Positions 45,802 to 55,584 of a stretch of DNA of 64,000 nt are shown piece after piece; the stretch's first letter is position 1; every line of letters starts with the position of its first letter. Source of the DNA: Vibrio sp. JPW-9-11-11 (lineage in GTDB: Bacteria; Pseudomonadota; Gammaproteobacteria; Enterobacterales; Vibrionaceae); NCBI RefSeq assembly GCF_013369335.1, contig NZ_SZQJ01000004.1, positions 434,001 through 498,000 of the forward strand, in the 5' to 3' direction. The notes below the pieces were generated by a model. That model ran no database searches. It was given only the letters and a program-made list of their open reading frames with translations, and had not been told where the DNA came from. The position numbers and the translations under genes were made by a program.

Positions 45802-45942
45802 CGTTTCTATACATAGGTATAGAGTTCTGCTTTAGGTGGTTATTCCCACCTTATATGTTGTAACCGAAAATAAAGCATATAAACCTAGCTTGCTTCTGGA
45901 AGGTTACTTTTGTGAGTATTTTACGCACTCACCTTTTTATTT
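45802..45942 (+). ncRNA. Candidate small RNA between the giant gene and the T6SS operon
   Basis: About 140 bases with its own promoter and terminator. Hairpins: CTATAC-ATAG-GTATAG (45807-45822) at the 5' end, AGGTGG-TTATTC-CCACCT (45834-45851), a long-range pair GTAACC (45860-45865) / GGTTAC (45902-45907), and terminator GTGAGT / ACTCAC with T-rich tail (45912-45942). No open frame of note. The AGGTGG stem could expose or hide a ribosome-site-like sequence. No named vibrio RNA recognised. Confidence 0.5.
45912..45942 (+). terminator. Terminator of small-RNA candidate 2
   Basis: Stem GTGAGT / ACTCAC with a 9-base loop and CTTTTTATTTT. No protein gene on this strand ends nearby after the giant gene terminator 310 bases upstream. 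Confidence 0.65.
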
Positions 45943-46309
45943 TGCCTCTGTAGCAGCCGTTGAGTGATTCACGTGGCCTGCTGTGGAGGCCATAACAGCT
46001 GCCTCGCTTTTCCATCATGAACGACAACTGTTACCTTCTGCTCATAATTAATGAATTGTCACCAAAACGATTTAGATGAAAAAGGTGTTGAGTTGAAGGT
46101 AGAAAGTGAGGCATTCCTGGTTGTTAGGTCGGGTTTTATAGTTATTTTAACTTTTTTCTAGTTATTTAGTCAGCAATTCGTAGTGATGTATCTAATTGAA
46201 TTTAATCAGATAACTTAGTATTATTTTTTCCACCAAATCGTACCTATAAGCCTTATCAGCTTAAATGTCACCGCAACCCTATTAATGATGTCGGTTGTGG
46301 AGAATTTAC
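45943..46309. other. Upstream region of the T6SS-linked three-gene operon
   Basis: About 370 bases without a convincing gene. It is AT-rich towards the 3' end and must hold the promoter of the downstream operon, but no sigma-54 site (GG-N10-GC) and no clear sigma-70 pair was identified. A 36-codon frame at 46051 lacks a ribosome site. Confidence 0.5.
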
Positions 46310-48004
46310 ATGCAATTAGTTTGCAAATTTATACCAAGCTCGAAGCTATCGTCCAACGAGCTATCTTATGTTCTTACACCGGATGAGTGTGTAGGGCAGC
46401 TTTCGCGTGTGCGAAATTCAGAAGACATTATAAGAAACCTCCCTAAAGAGCTTGCTCAGAAGATCTCAATCTCTACTAAGAAGTCTAGCGCTGGGTTGCT
46501 CGCGACTATTCGAACCGAGCTAGCAAAAGGGCACTGGGTTACGTTGTCTTCCTTTGCTCGTAGGTCGCCATTAACAGACTCTCAGCTGCAAAGTTTCCCA
46601 AGGCTTAAAGCAGTGATTGACTCTGTAGCAGCTTCGAGGGAAAGCAAAGTTTTTAAAGCGGGTTACAAGCAGGTAACGGACGACGTCGCGCTAGTTCGCA
46701 ATTACACACACGTACCTTCTGAGCCAAGCCCAGACCACAAAATCGTAGTAGAGTTTGCGGGGCAGTGGTCTAGCAATGCTGCCTGCTTGATGTTGGGTAA
46801 GACAGAAGCACAAAAAGAAAAAGTCACGGTAGGAAAAGCGGATACTGAAAACAAACACCGTAGCCTTGCAACCTTTAAAGATCTAGAAACAGAAGGCAAA
46901 ACACTTTACATCAAAATCCCTTGTTCCGACCAACCTCAGCCGATCTTGCTTAAACTCGCCGAAGACCTGCAACCCGTTGATAAAGAGACGCAGATGGATG
47001 AGTGGGATAACGTGCTCGTGCCTGTGGTTCCTTTGTATAAATCGGGTTCTTCGTGGGATGGTTACACGTCAGGGCGTGTTTACATTATTTGGAATGGGGA
47101 AGTTTGGCGAGAGCTGCAGGTAACAAATGATGGATATTTTGCTGATGTAGATATGAGCCATAGCCGAAAAAAAACAACGGAGACAAGACACGTCAATATT
47201 GATGGCTCTTCGTTGTTCCCCGGGGAGAATGTTGCTTTTGAACGGTTCACCATTTTGCAAGATGGGGTAGAAGTGTTTAGCGGCGAACTAGACATCAATG
47301 AGCAGGCAAGAGTGTTTAGTTTGGTCGCAGAGGAGGTCGAGATCAAGTTCGTTGATTTTGAACACAAGCAATTGATGGTTCCGACCCATCCTAGCCCTAT
47401 GAAAGCCTCTGCCACACCGAGTGATGAGGTTCTAGGCTATCCGTTACCTCATATCTGGATACCATACAAAATCAAAGGTGAATGCCAAGACGTTTACCTG
47501 TATTACGCATCTCAAACATTAAGTGATGATGCTATTTCTGAATTAGAAAGCAATTATGAATCGATGGCTGTTTCACTAGCTGAAGCGTCAGACTACAGCA
47601 GTAATCAAGAATTTACTCAACAAACCGTTTTTGCTTTGCCTGAACTCTCTGAAAGTCAAAAAGTGAAGGCGGTTGTCAATGAACAGAACGATTGCAATGT
47701 CGCTGCAGTCAATATACCGCCTCCTGGAAGCGAGATCATATTACGCTATCGTGTTCTGGGCTCCACCGATCAGCCCGATGACTATTTTATGTTACAAAAC
47801 GAAGAGCATAGTTGGTCGCAAAAAGCATATTTTCGTTGTGCCAAGGTCGATGAAGATGGCTATCTCAATTTACGATTTAGTGGCTGGCCAGAAAAGGTTA
47901 AAGAAGTCGATATTTTAAGGGGAGCTCATGCATCACGAGGGAATGAAACTCCCGAAACGTTTAAGTTGCGCGAAAAAGTAAAAGTTACGGATTTATTAGG
48001 CTAG
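46310..48004 (+). CDS. Uncharacterised T6SS-linked protein, 564 residues
   Basis: I do not recognise this protein. ATG 46310 is preceded by GGAG at 7 bases; an upstream frame extension by 5 codons is unlikely. It has no signal peptide and no membrane helix. A beta-rich middle part (about 230-345: GRVYIIWNGEVWRELQV, FERFTILQDGVEVFSGELDI) is followed by a region ending in a predicted beta domain (SEIILRYRVLGSTDQPDDYFML). It begins a three-gene operon with the next two genes (spacing 3 bases and a 1-base overlap) that points at the T6SS regulator and clpV. It may be an effector, an effector chaperone or a structural accessory; the context supports a T6SS link only. Confidence 0.6.
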   Translation: MQLVCKFIPSSKLSSNELSYVLTPDECVGQLSRVRNSEDIIRNLPKELAQKISISTKKSSAGLLATIRTELAKGHWVTLSSFARRSPLTDSQLQSFPRLKAVIDSVAASRESKVFKAGYKQVTDDVALVRNYTHVPSEPSPDHKIVVEFAGQWSSNAACLMLGKTEAQKEKVTVGKADTENKHRSLATFKDLETEGKTLYIKIPCSDQPQPILLKLAEDLQPVDKETQMDEWDNVLVPVVPLYKSGSSWDGYTSGRVYIIWNGEVWRELQVTNDGYFADVDMSHSRKKTTETRHVNIDGSSLFPGENVAFERFTILQDGVEVFSGELDINEQARVFSLVAEEVEIKFVDFEHKQLMVPTHPSPMKASATPSDEVLGYPLPHIWIPYKIKGECQDVYLYYASQTLSDDAISELESNYESMAVSLAEASDYSSNQEFTQQTVFALPELSESQKVKAVVNEQNDCNVAAVNIPPPGSEIILRYRVLGSTDQPDDYFMLQNEEHSWSQKAYFRCAKVDEDGYLNLRFSGWPEKVKEVDILRGAHASRGNETPETFKLREKVKVTDLLG

Positions 48005-48007
48005 AAA

Positions 48008-49108
48008 ATGAAAAAAACACTACTAATCACGTTATTAGGCTTAGCAATCATTGGTTGTAATGACCAATCTCAACAGAGTGCTTCCCCTGTTTCGAGTTCT
48101 GCGCAAACAGAGCAAGAAAAATACCCAGATCGCGTTTATGTCGGCGAACATAACTACTACGTAATGGAATCGGCAGTGACCAATGAGAATTGGGTAGCCG
48201 ATGACAAAATAAAACCTATGCCGGGCAAGTTTCCTAAATACTATGTCTTTAATTCAGATGAATGGCCGAAGGAAGACATTAACGATGCTAGCTCTTATGA
48301 CCTGCCGCGTTTTCAGTTTGCATGGGCGAATGATGGTGATCGTTACAACTTACGAATCTGGAGCATGAAAACGGATGGCACAGATTTACGCTTAGTGGTG
48401 CCAGATATCAAGGTTGATGGCATTGTGCTTATTCGACGTTCTCCTAACTTGCGCTATGTTGCCTGGATAGATAAAGGCACAGGCAAGTATGTTTATGACC
48501 TAAAAACGGGTGTAAAAACGCGAGTGATGGGATTAGGCTATCCTGGCATGGCTTGGTCAGAGGATAGCCGTTATTTGTATTTTCATACCATGGGCGATTT
48601 TGATAACGCTCGTTGGGATTCTGAAACAGGAGAAATTGAAGCGGTTGATTTTGGGGTTGGAAACGCGACTATCCTGAGAAACAATATGTCAATTAACCTA
48701 AGTTATTCAGGGGTATTTAAGAAGCAATTTAATAGCGATAGTTTCAAGCATATAAGTATTAAGCCAACAGGAAAAGTTAATCAGAGCGAGTGGTTGACGT
48801 TTCGTAGTATTAGCCCAACAGGTCGATATGCTTGGGGACAAAATAATCGGAATAGATTCTTTTTTGACATAGAGAATGAAACGGTCAAAAAGTACGATAA
48901 AACTGAATATGTAGGTTCGGGCATATTAGGAAAAGACGCTCGATTCAGTGCACATGACCGAGTGTCACGCATGACAGTCGTCGATCGCGAAACACAGAGA
49001 GGGTGGCAATGGTATGCGTTGGGTACTGGCGAAATAGGCGTTGACTCCAATATGAGCTTATACAATGGCTTAGCAAATGATGGTCTTTGGTTTAAGGGGG
49101 GTGAGTGA
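48008..49108 (+). CDS. Lipoprotein with beta-propeller-like repeats
   Basis: Protein of 366 residues with a lipoprotein signal ending LAIIGC (Cys17), so it is periplasmic-facing and membrane-anchored. Residues about 95-220 resemble TolB/WD-type propeller blades (NLRIWSMKTDGTDLRLVVPD, SPNLRYVAWIDKGTGKYVYD, GMAWSEDSRYLYFHTMGD). It sits between the 564-residue gene (3-base gap) and the 1591-residue gene (TGATG overlap). In T6SS effector operons a periplasmic lipoprotein can act as immunity protein; that role here is inference. Alternatively it is an envelope accessory of the secretion system. Confidence 0.7.
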   Translation: MKKTLLITLLGLAIIGCNDQSQQSASPVSSSAQTEQEKYPDRVYVGEHNYYVMESAVTNENWVADDKIKPMPGKFPKYYVFNSDEWPKEDINDASSYDLPRFQFAWANDGDRYNLRIWSMKTDGTDLRLVVPDIKVDGIVLIRRSPNLRYVAWIDKGTGKYVYDLKTGVKTRVMGLGYPGMAWSEDSRYLYFHTMGDFDNARWDSETGEIEAVDFGVGNATILRNNMSINLSYSGVFKKQFNSDSFKHISIKPTGKVNQSEWLTFRSISPTGRYAWGQNNRNRFFFDIENETVKKYDKTEYVGSGILGKDARFSAHDRVSRMTVVDRETQRGWQWYALGTGEIGVDSNMSLYNGLANDGLWFKGGE

Positions 49109-52100
49109 TGGTCGACGTATGTACTTACGATAAACCAATGTATTTGCTTGGGGCGTATTTTCAAGGTGAAGATACAGGTTTGGGACGAGAGTTCAGTAAT
49201 TGGAATACGGTGTCAGACTTAACCAGCGTAGATGAAGTAAAGAATGTTCGACCTCTCCCATTTACGCCAATACTAATAGATGCTCTCGCCCAAGACTCTG
49301 TAACTTTGCCTAGGTTCTGGGGAAGTGACCAATATGGTAGGCTATGTAACTTATCGTACTTAAGTGAAGCCATAGAGGGTGAATCACAAGTGCTACTTCG
49401 CCACAATAGCCCCATCACAACGATTGATATTAATCAAAGCTATGAGATGTTGTTTCCACCCACCAATTTGATTGGCCAATTAGCGCAAAATTCATCATCT
49501 ATTACTGAAATTAAGGAAAGCGTAAAGTCTCTCTATACGAAAATGAATCCTGCGTTAAATAAGCCGAGGCTTTTTAAACCGTCAAAAATTTCCGTAAAAC
49601 AACTTGCGAAGCCTTACACCCATGAGCATGGGCAGTCACTTACGCAAGAGGAGGAAAACTATAACCAATGGTATGCAGCTATTCTCTCATCTGACGTTGA
49701 GTTTATTGAAGGGTTTGTCGTACCCAGTGTAAATACCATTAGCATAGTGTTTAGCAGTGATATTTACATAGGCGCGGAAGTGTCATTAGTAAAATATCGC
49801 AGTACCCTTGGTAGTCAACAAGAAACGTCAGAGATCGTATTGGAAAGAGGTATCGTGAGACAGCCTACTTTTGACGATGAAAATCGAGGGTCACAAGCTT
49901 ATAAAAACACTTTGCCATCTGTAACAATCAATTTACCATCGGTCATAAAGCCTGCGAAGTCTGTGTCAAGCACAGAAGATAATCACATAGTACTGGCTGA
50001 TGGATTCTACGGGCTTAGAGTCCAATTCTTTGTTAAAGATTATTTAAAAGCGAATGAACGTCTTCAAAATGAAGTTCCTGAAGTTATCAAGTCTGGGCGA
50101 CTCCAATTTGAACGGAATAAATCGTCAGCAGTCACGGGCGTAGCAGATCAGGATTGTTATACCTACGAACTGAACGAAAAGGTAACGTTTAAATCAATCA
50201 GTGGTTACGGAAAACTCGCCATTGTGTGCGGTGACATGATCTCTCTTGAAGAGTGTTTGTTTTATCAGTACCCCCAAGCATTACCCTCTAATTACAGCGA
50301 GTTGATGACAAAAACTGGTAAATCGGTTCCTCTCTCGGGAACAGGTGTCAATACACTCGGTTTAGCGTCAGCAATCAAAAAGAACGCGGAAAGTTTAGGC
50401 GAAGGTTTCCTAATGGGAGGGAATCCATTCTCAGAAAATCTGAAAGCGACAATGTTCAGTGTAGCTAAAGGCATCTGGTCGGACATTGAGCAACAAAAAT
50501 TGCCTGATTTAATGACTAGCAGTGTTGCATTTGCTTTTGGCTTTTCAGCATTTAAAGAAAGCCGTAAAGAATTGACTAAAGCGATAAGGTTTGCCAATAA
50601 GGGGCTCGACTTTAATCAGGCGGCAGCCTTGGCGTTTCGTAAGAGTGGTATGAACATCTCTTTTATTAAGCGCGAACTCGATGTGATAAAAGCTAGTTTG
50701 ATCACGGGTACATTCAGTGAGAACTCAACACGACTTGCGAGGTCATGGTTTAATGGCTCCGTTATGGAGAAGATGAACCGAGCATTTCCAATTCTTGAAT
50801 CTGGCTCAAGCTTAGTGGACTTGTACGATTTGGTGCAAAAAGAAAACGAGCTTGAGAAGAAATCTCTCGAAGCCAAAGAAGATTTCGATGCGATATCTCA
50901 TACCTACCTTCAATCTATTTCAGTTATTAAAGCGTATCAAGAATGGGCACAAGCGTTAGACGACGCTAAAAACGTGATCAATGGTAGCGATGGTGAGGAG
51001 ATAGCTCACATAGTTGAGGACAGCCAAGGGTTAGCGATTCATATCAACTTTAAGTTCAACGAATGGCAACATGGCAATGAGCACGGCAAGCTCAGAACAG
51101 ACATTAAACAAGTGTGTAAGAATTTGTCGCAATTGATGCTAGATAACCCAAGCTACAAGGTATCTATAGAAGGGCATGCTGGTAGGATTGGTTCTTCTGA
51201 TGCGAACGATCTTGTTGCTGCTAATCGCGCAAAGACGGTTACCAATGCAATAACCTCCATTGACTCTAGCTTGGAAGAAAGGGTTTACACGGCGTCTTAT
51301 GGAAATACTCAACCGCTTACGGCTGATAGTACCAAGAGCGATATGTCGCAGACCGGAGACAGTGCCCCTGCCGCCTTAGATCGACGAGTTGAAGTTCGAT
51401 TGATTATTCCTAACTATCAAGTTGTTTTACCACCGAGCCGCAGCGGAATGGTGGAATTAGAGAAAGCACGCCAGTTGAAGCAAGCATTGGATGTTGGCTT
51501 AGATGATACGCAGAAGGCGCAAGTCGCGGCGGTGTTAACTACTCTTAGCGGGTTTGCGATGTTTACTCCACTAGCTCCGCTTGCTGCGGGTATTTTGTAT
51601 CTAAAGTCCGGAGCAGAGCTAGCAGACTGTGCGTTATCTGTGTTGGACGAGCTCATTACTGAAAAAGCCTATTCTGACTTTAAAGGTCGTTATCAGAATA
51701 TCGACCAACTAAACCAGTTAGGTAAAATCCATATCCGAGTTCTTCAACAGTACAGAGATTTAAAAGTAACGATTGAGCGCAGTGAGATAAAGACACGTGA
51801 TGAAGTTGAATCTCACCTGAAGAATAAAGAAACAGTGCAAGAGCTGCAGAAACGATTTTTACTCCGAGCTCTTGCGCTTAATGGACTAGTGGAACTGCTT
51901 GCTCGAATTTCTCTTTGGAACCCGAATGTTTCTAAGTTGCAAGGGTTGCTTGAGGAATATCGCGTTAAGGACTACATCGATGTTTACGTTATCAATGATA
52001 ACTGGGAGGCTCCGTTAAGTAGCTACAACACCATGGCTCAGAATTGGATACAACGAGTTAGGGATGATAAGTCAGGTGCAAGTGCTGCCCGCGCTTTTGC

Positions 52101-53883
52101 ACAATCTTGGAAAAACGAACATTCGCCACAATTGTCACCTTTGTTGAAGAGAGCTCGTATCCAAGGGGAATTCAATAAAGGCTTCCCAGTTCAAGCTCGT
52201 TTATATCAGGGTGATGTAGACAATGGCTTTTCCGATTTCGCAAAAATGTTCGATAACAATGTGGAGTCGGTTAAATCGGACGATATCGGCTTCAGCCGTT
52301 TATTAGTTGACAGTAGAGGAGATGGGGTTTCTTGGAAGCCATTTGACGAGTGGCTTTCCCTAAACAAAACCAATCGAATTACGCCTTTTACACGTGTTAA
52401 GGTTCAGATTGTATTATCAAGTAATGCCTCTAAATCTAAGAAAAAGATATTTAAGACAACGCTGCAATACTGTTGTGAACGGTCGCTTTGGGACTTTAAA
52501 GGACCAAGCTTTGAAGTTCTGATGGCGCCGAGAAAAGCGGATGACTTAACCTTGTGCGGAAGCAACGATAAGCTAAAAAGTTATTTTGACCAACACGCAA
52601 TTGAAGAACATCTAACATGTGTTGAGTTTGAGCCAACATATTGGTTCGGCGAGTATGAAATCCCTGGCCTTAAACCGTTGTACTCAAATTACGAGCTGCA
52701 AGACTTTGATAAGTGGAAACAAAGTGGAGAAGCTCGTTCAATGCAATACTATTTCACTGCTGATGGGAGTACGCTATCGCTAGCAGGAACTGACGAGCGG
52801 TTAACCATGTTTAACTATGGTGTCGATGATAATAATACCTATGGTAAGCAATGCCACCTGAATAGTGACGGTGAAGTTGAGGTCGATGGTCTACCTCTCG
52901 TTTTATACGATGGTTTGGCGAATAGGCAAGTAGTGATTAACGAATATGATTTACTCATCGAAGAGTTTGTTAAAAGTGCTTCTGCTAAAAAATCTGAAGG
53001 TATTGTACCGTATCTAAAAGGTGATGTTTCGAGCTTTAGTGCGGTTTCGAAAGGGAGTGGTTTTGAGTGGTTCGATGATAAAGCACCAAAATCCTCTGTA
53101 CTTGATTGGTCTAATGATAAACCAGTTACTATTTATGTCGCTTTACTTTCCGAAGGCGGCGAAAAAGAGACATATAGGCGTATGATGGGAGAGAGCTATC
53201 AGGTACCAATGCGTTTATCTTTGTCGATTGAAGAACAAGAGTCGATGTTTTCAAAAGACACGACTGAAGGGCCGAGTTTCTTCGGTACACTGCTAGAAGT
53301 TGGTGAATATACTTATAAAAAAGAAGTCCCATCTCCTTATGCAAAAGTAGAAATCAAAGAGGTCAATTTCACTGATACTAACACCGAACTTGCATCTGGG
53401 TTGGGATCTTTTGTGAAAGAGTTTCAGGCGAAAGTTAATGCAGAACCCAATAGATACCTAGATCCATTTAGTGACCGTAGGACTCTGCATATCGTTAAGT
53501 TTGAGCTCAGATATACCTCTCCAACAGGACGAAGAGTTCCGACATTGAGACCGTTTGGTCCAATTTTGGACAAGAAAAAAGCCGTGTTTTTACCAGTGCA
53601 TATTGCTGTCTCATCGTTATCACAAATGGGGCTTGCGCCGGATGTAGGTATCTATCCACTTAAACAGGCCCAAAAGCTGTCTGTTCAGGGTGGACAAGAA
53701 TATAGTACAAAAGGTATGCCTTGGATGGAGATTGAGCGCGATGTTTCTCGAATGAATGATTCTGCGTTTCTCTATTGGCAGAAAGAGTTAGCGAATAACT
53801 CAACGAAAAGAAAAGAGTGGATAGAGGACTGGATCACCAAAGAGCCGATGAATGTATCTGCTCCCCTGCCGAAAACAGTATAA
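49108..53883 (+). CDS. 1591-residue protein with internal OmpA-like domain, putative T6SS effector or accessory
   Basis: No signal peptide at the N-terminus (MVDVCTYDKPMYLLGAYF). An OmpA C-terminal-like peptidoglycan-binding domain lies at about 640-775: HINFKFNEW start, then IEGHAGRIGSS, ANDLVAANRAKTV and LDRRVEVRLI, the usual order (GHAD-like, N..LS..RA, RRVEI). A hydrophobic stretch (about 807-835, LTTLSGFAMFTPLAPLAAGIL) and an amphipathic region (about 430-600) follow and precede it. The remaining 750 residues have no domain I know. ATG 49108 with AAGGGGGG ribosome site; GTG 49105 is possible. The combination of a wall-binding domain, no export signal and T6SS neighbours suggests T6SS delivery. 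Confidence 0.7.
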   Translation: MVDVCTYDKPMYLLGAYFQGEDTGLGREFSNWNTVSDLTSVDEVKNVRPLPFTPILIDALAQDSVTLPRFWGSDQYGRLCNLSYLSEAIEGESQVLLRHNSPITTIDINQSYEMLFPPTNLIGQLAQNSSSITEIKESVKSLYTKMNPALNKPRLFKPSKISVKQLAKPYTHEHGQSLTQEEENYNQWYAAILSSDVEFIEGFVVPSVNTISIVFSSDIYIGAEVSLVKYRSTLGSQQETSEIVLERGIVRQPTFDDENRGSQAYKNTLPSVTINLPSVIKPAKSVSSTEDNHIVLADGFYGLRVQFFVKDYLKANERLQNEVPEVIKSGRLQFERNKSSAVTGVADQDCYTYELNEKVTFKSISGYGKLAIVCGDMISLEECLFYQYPQALPSNYSELMTKTGKSVPLSGTGVNTLGLASAIKKNAESLGEGFLMGGNPFSENLKATMFSVAKGIWSDIEQQKLPDLMTSSVAFAFGFSAFKESRKELTKAIRFANKGLDFNQAAALAFRKSGMNISFIKRELDVIKASLITGTFSENSTRLARSWFNGSVMEKMNRAFPILESGSSLVDLYDLVQKENELEKKSLEAKEDFDAISHTYLQSISVIKAYQEWAQALDDAKNVINGSDGEEIAHIVEDSQGLAIHINFKFNEWQHGNEHGKLRTDIKQVCKNLSQLMLDNPSYKVSIEGHAGRIGSSDANDLVAANRAKTVTNAITSIDSSLEERVYTASYGNTQPLTADSTKSDMSQTGDSAPAALDRRVEVRLIIPNYQVVLPPSRSGMVELEKARQLKQALDVGLDDTQKAQVAAVLTTLSGFAMFTPLAPLAAGILYLKSGAELADCALSVLDELITEKAYSDFKGRYQNIDQLNQLGKIHIRVLQQYRDLKVTIERSEIKTRDEVESHLKNKETVQELQKRFLLRALALNGLVELLARISLWNPNVSKLQGLLEEYRVKDYIDVYVINDNWEAPLSSYNTMAQNWIQRVRDDKSGASAARAFAQSWKNEHSPQLSPLLKRARIQGEFNKGFPVQARLYQGDVDNGFSDFAKMFDNNVESVKSDDIGFSRLLVDSRGDGVSWKPFDEWLSLNKTNRITPFTRVKVQIVLSSNASKSKKKIFKTTLQYCCERSLWDFKGPSFEVLMAPRKADDLTLCGSNDKLKSYFDQHAIEEHLTCVEFEPTYWFGEYEIPGLKPLYSNYELQDFDKWKQSGEARSMQYYFTADGSTLSLAGTDERLTMFNYGVDDNNTYGKQCHLNSDGEVEVDGLPLVLYDGLANRQVVINEYDLLIEEFVKSASAKKSEGIVPYLKGDVSSFSAVSKGSGFEWFDDKAPKSSVLDWSNDKPVTIYVALLSEGGEKETYRRMMGESYQVPMRLSLSIEEQESMFSKDTTEGPSFFGTLLEVGEYTYKKEVPSPYAKVEIKEVNFTDTNTELASGLGSFVKEFQAKVNAEPNRYLDPFSDRRTLHIVKFELRYTSPTGRRVPTLRPFGPILDKKKAVFLPVHIAVSSLSQMGLAPDVGIYPLKQAQKLSVQGGQEYSTKGMPWMEIERDVSRMNDSAFLYWQKELANNSTKRKEWIEDWITKEPMNVSAPLPKTV

Positions 53884-53886
53884 AAG

Positions 53887-53912
53887 AAAACCGCCTCCGG
53901 GCGGTTTTTCTT
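53887..53912. terminator. Bidirectional terminator between the three-gene operon and the sigma-54 regulator
   Basis: Stem AAAACCGCC / GGCGGTTTT with TCCG loop, T run on the plus strand and A run on the other side. Confidence 0.93.
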
Positions 53913-53955
53913 TTTTATCACTTAAAACAGAAGTTAAAATCTTCCCGTTTCCCCA

Positions 53956-55584
53956 TCAACCCGCAGCAGAAATATCGTATTTCTTCATCTTGTGGTTGAG
54001 TGTACTTAAAGGTAAAGAGAGTTGCTCAGCGGCGCGTTTAGTGTGCCAGTTACAAGCATTTAAGCAGTCTAAAATGACCGTGCGCTCATATTGGCTGACC
54101 ACTTCCTTAAGGCCCTTTGCCCCATCTTCTGAGTCATCGTGTACGGGTTCGTAAGAAGATTGCACTAAAGGTGGTGCTTCAACTTCAGCAGCTACGCTTA
54201 CCTGTTCTTCTGGGAGCTGCTCACCAAACTCAATATGAGTAATGGTTTCGAAATCAGACAGCAGAACTGAACGCTCGATAATGTTCTTAAGCTCACGCAC
54301 GTTCCCTGGGTATTGGTAGGCAAGGAGCTGTTTACGTACGTTGGCACTTAACCCTGGCGCTTGCGGCAAACCTAGCGTGTTGGTTGTGTGTTGCACGAAA
54401 TGTTCGGCAAGGGGAATAATGTCCGACTTACGGGCTCTCAGGGGCGGCAATGTAATCGGGAATACATTCAAGCGATAGAACAAGTCGGCACGGAATCCGC
54501 CATCTTTAATTTGCTGCATAAGGTTACAGTGTGTTGCAGCGATTACGCGAACGTCGACTTCAATCTCTTTGCTGGTACCGATAGGGCGAACTTTGCGTTC
54601 TTGCAGTACACGCAGTAACTTCGCTTGTAATAGCATTGGCATATCGCCAATTTCATCTAGGAAAAGCGTGCCGCCGTTGGCTGCTTCAAACAAACCGACT
54701 TTGTCTTTGTCCGCGCCAGTGAATGAGCCTTTCTTATGGCCAAAGAGTTCTGACTCTAATAACTGCTCTGGGATTGCGGCACAGTTCTGTACGATCAAAG
54801 GCTGCTCTGAACGGTTAGAGTTTTCGTGAATGTATTTCGCGATCACCTCTTTACCGGCACCGGTCTCACCACGTAACAGAACGTCGACAGGAAGAGATAA
54901 CACCTTATCAAGTCGAGCCAGTACGTTAAGCATTTCATCGCTCTCAGCAATAGGGCCTTGGTAGGTTTTCTGGGTGCGCTTTTTCAGTTGAGTGTTCTCA
55001 CGTACAAGGGCTTGATTGTCTGCATTGAGATTTTTAATCACTTGCCCGTACTGCTCTAACCAAACTGCTTGGCGAATGTTACTTGCTGCCATTCGACAAA
55101 ATTCAGTTAATGCGGCTTCGTTATCGATAACGCTTAAGTCCATTAGTACCAACAGACCAATGGTTTTCGTCTCGCTATCAATTAGAGGCCAAGCTAAAAG
55201 GTTTTCGCTTTTTAGCCCGAGTGTCTGCTCAGTTTGATAAATGCTTTCGCAGTCATAGCCGTTGTACTTATACAACTCGTTAATCAACACCACTTCACCA
55301 TTACGAATAGCAAAGTTAAATGGGTCGTTCTCACTGGCTGAGTCTAACTGTAATGCTTCCCAAGGGTGGGAAACAATCGTTTTATCGTTATGGTGAGCGG
55401 TACTTGGAATCAACGCCTGGCCAGTCTGGTCCAAAACATAAATGATGCCATGTTTTGCGAGGGTCATTTGTCTCGCAGCGGTCAACACAGCATCCAATGT
55501 TTGGGTAAGCTGGCTGCGATCAGCCAAAGACTGACTGATCGCAAGTAGGGCGTTACTAAGTTCGCTATGGTTAGCTGAACGCAT
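53956..55584 (-). CDS. vasH: VasH-like sigma-54-dependent T6SS activator
   Basis: Protein of 542 residues: N-terminal GAF-like sensory domain (about 20-170; HGIIYVLDQTGQALIPSTA), AAA+ domain with Walker A GETGAGKE (near 235), the sigma-54 contact loop as GSFTGA (near 287) and Walker B GGTLFLDEIGDMP, and a C-terminal Fis-type helix-turn-helix (AAEQLSLPLSTLNHKMKKY). The Phe after Gly-Ser (GSFTGA instead of GAFTGA) is a common natural variant. ATG 55584 has an AAGGA site and overlaps clpV by 14 bases; two ATGs further upstream lack one. It should activate the sigma-54 promoter upstream of hcp. Confidence 0.88.
   Translation of the reverse strand: MRSANHSELSNALLAISQSLADRSQLTQTLDAVLTAARQMTLAKHGIIYVLDQTGQALIPSTAHHNDKTIVSHPWEALQLDSASENDPFNFAIRNGEVVLINELYKYNGYDCESIYQTEQTLGLKSENLLAWPLIDSETKTIGLLVLMDLSVIDNEAALTEFCRMAASNIRQAVWLEQYGQVIKNLNADNQALVRENTQLKKRTQKTYQGPIAESDEMLNVLARLDKVLSLPVDVLLRGETGAGKEVIAKYIHENSNRSEQPLIVQNCAAIPEQLLESELFGHKKGSFTGADKDKVGLFEAANGGTLFLDEIGDMPMLLQAKLLRVLQERKVRPIGTSKEIEVDVRVIAATHCNLMQQIKDGGFRADLFYRLNVFPITLPPLRARKSDIIPLAEHFVQHTTNTLGLPQAPGLSANVRKQLLAYQYPGNVRELKNIIERSVLLSDFETITHIEFGEQLPEEQVSVAAEVEAPPLVQSSYEPVHDDSEDGAKGLKEVVSQYERTVILDCLNACNWHTKRAAEQLSLPLSTLNHKMKKYDISAAG

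Noticed and set aside
46051..46161. A 36-codon frame with a hydrophobic C-terminus
   Set aside because: No ribosome site and no recognisable similarity; it could be chance in AT-rich DNA.
46100..46309. Sigma-54 promoter for the three-gene operon
   Set aside because: No GG-N10-GC pattern with flanking consensus was found before the 46310 start.
49108..53883. Possible MIX-type T6SS effector
   Set aside because: No RxGxxYhY-like motif was found in the N-terminal part of this or the two upstream proteins.
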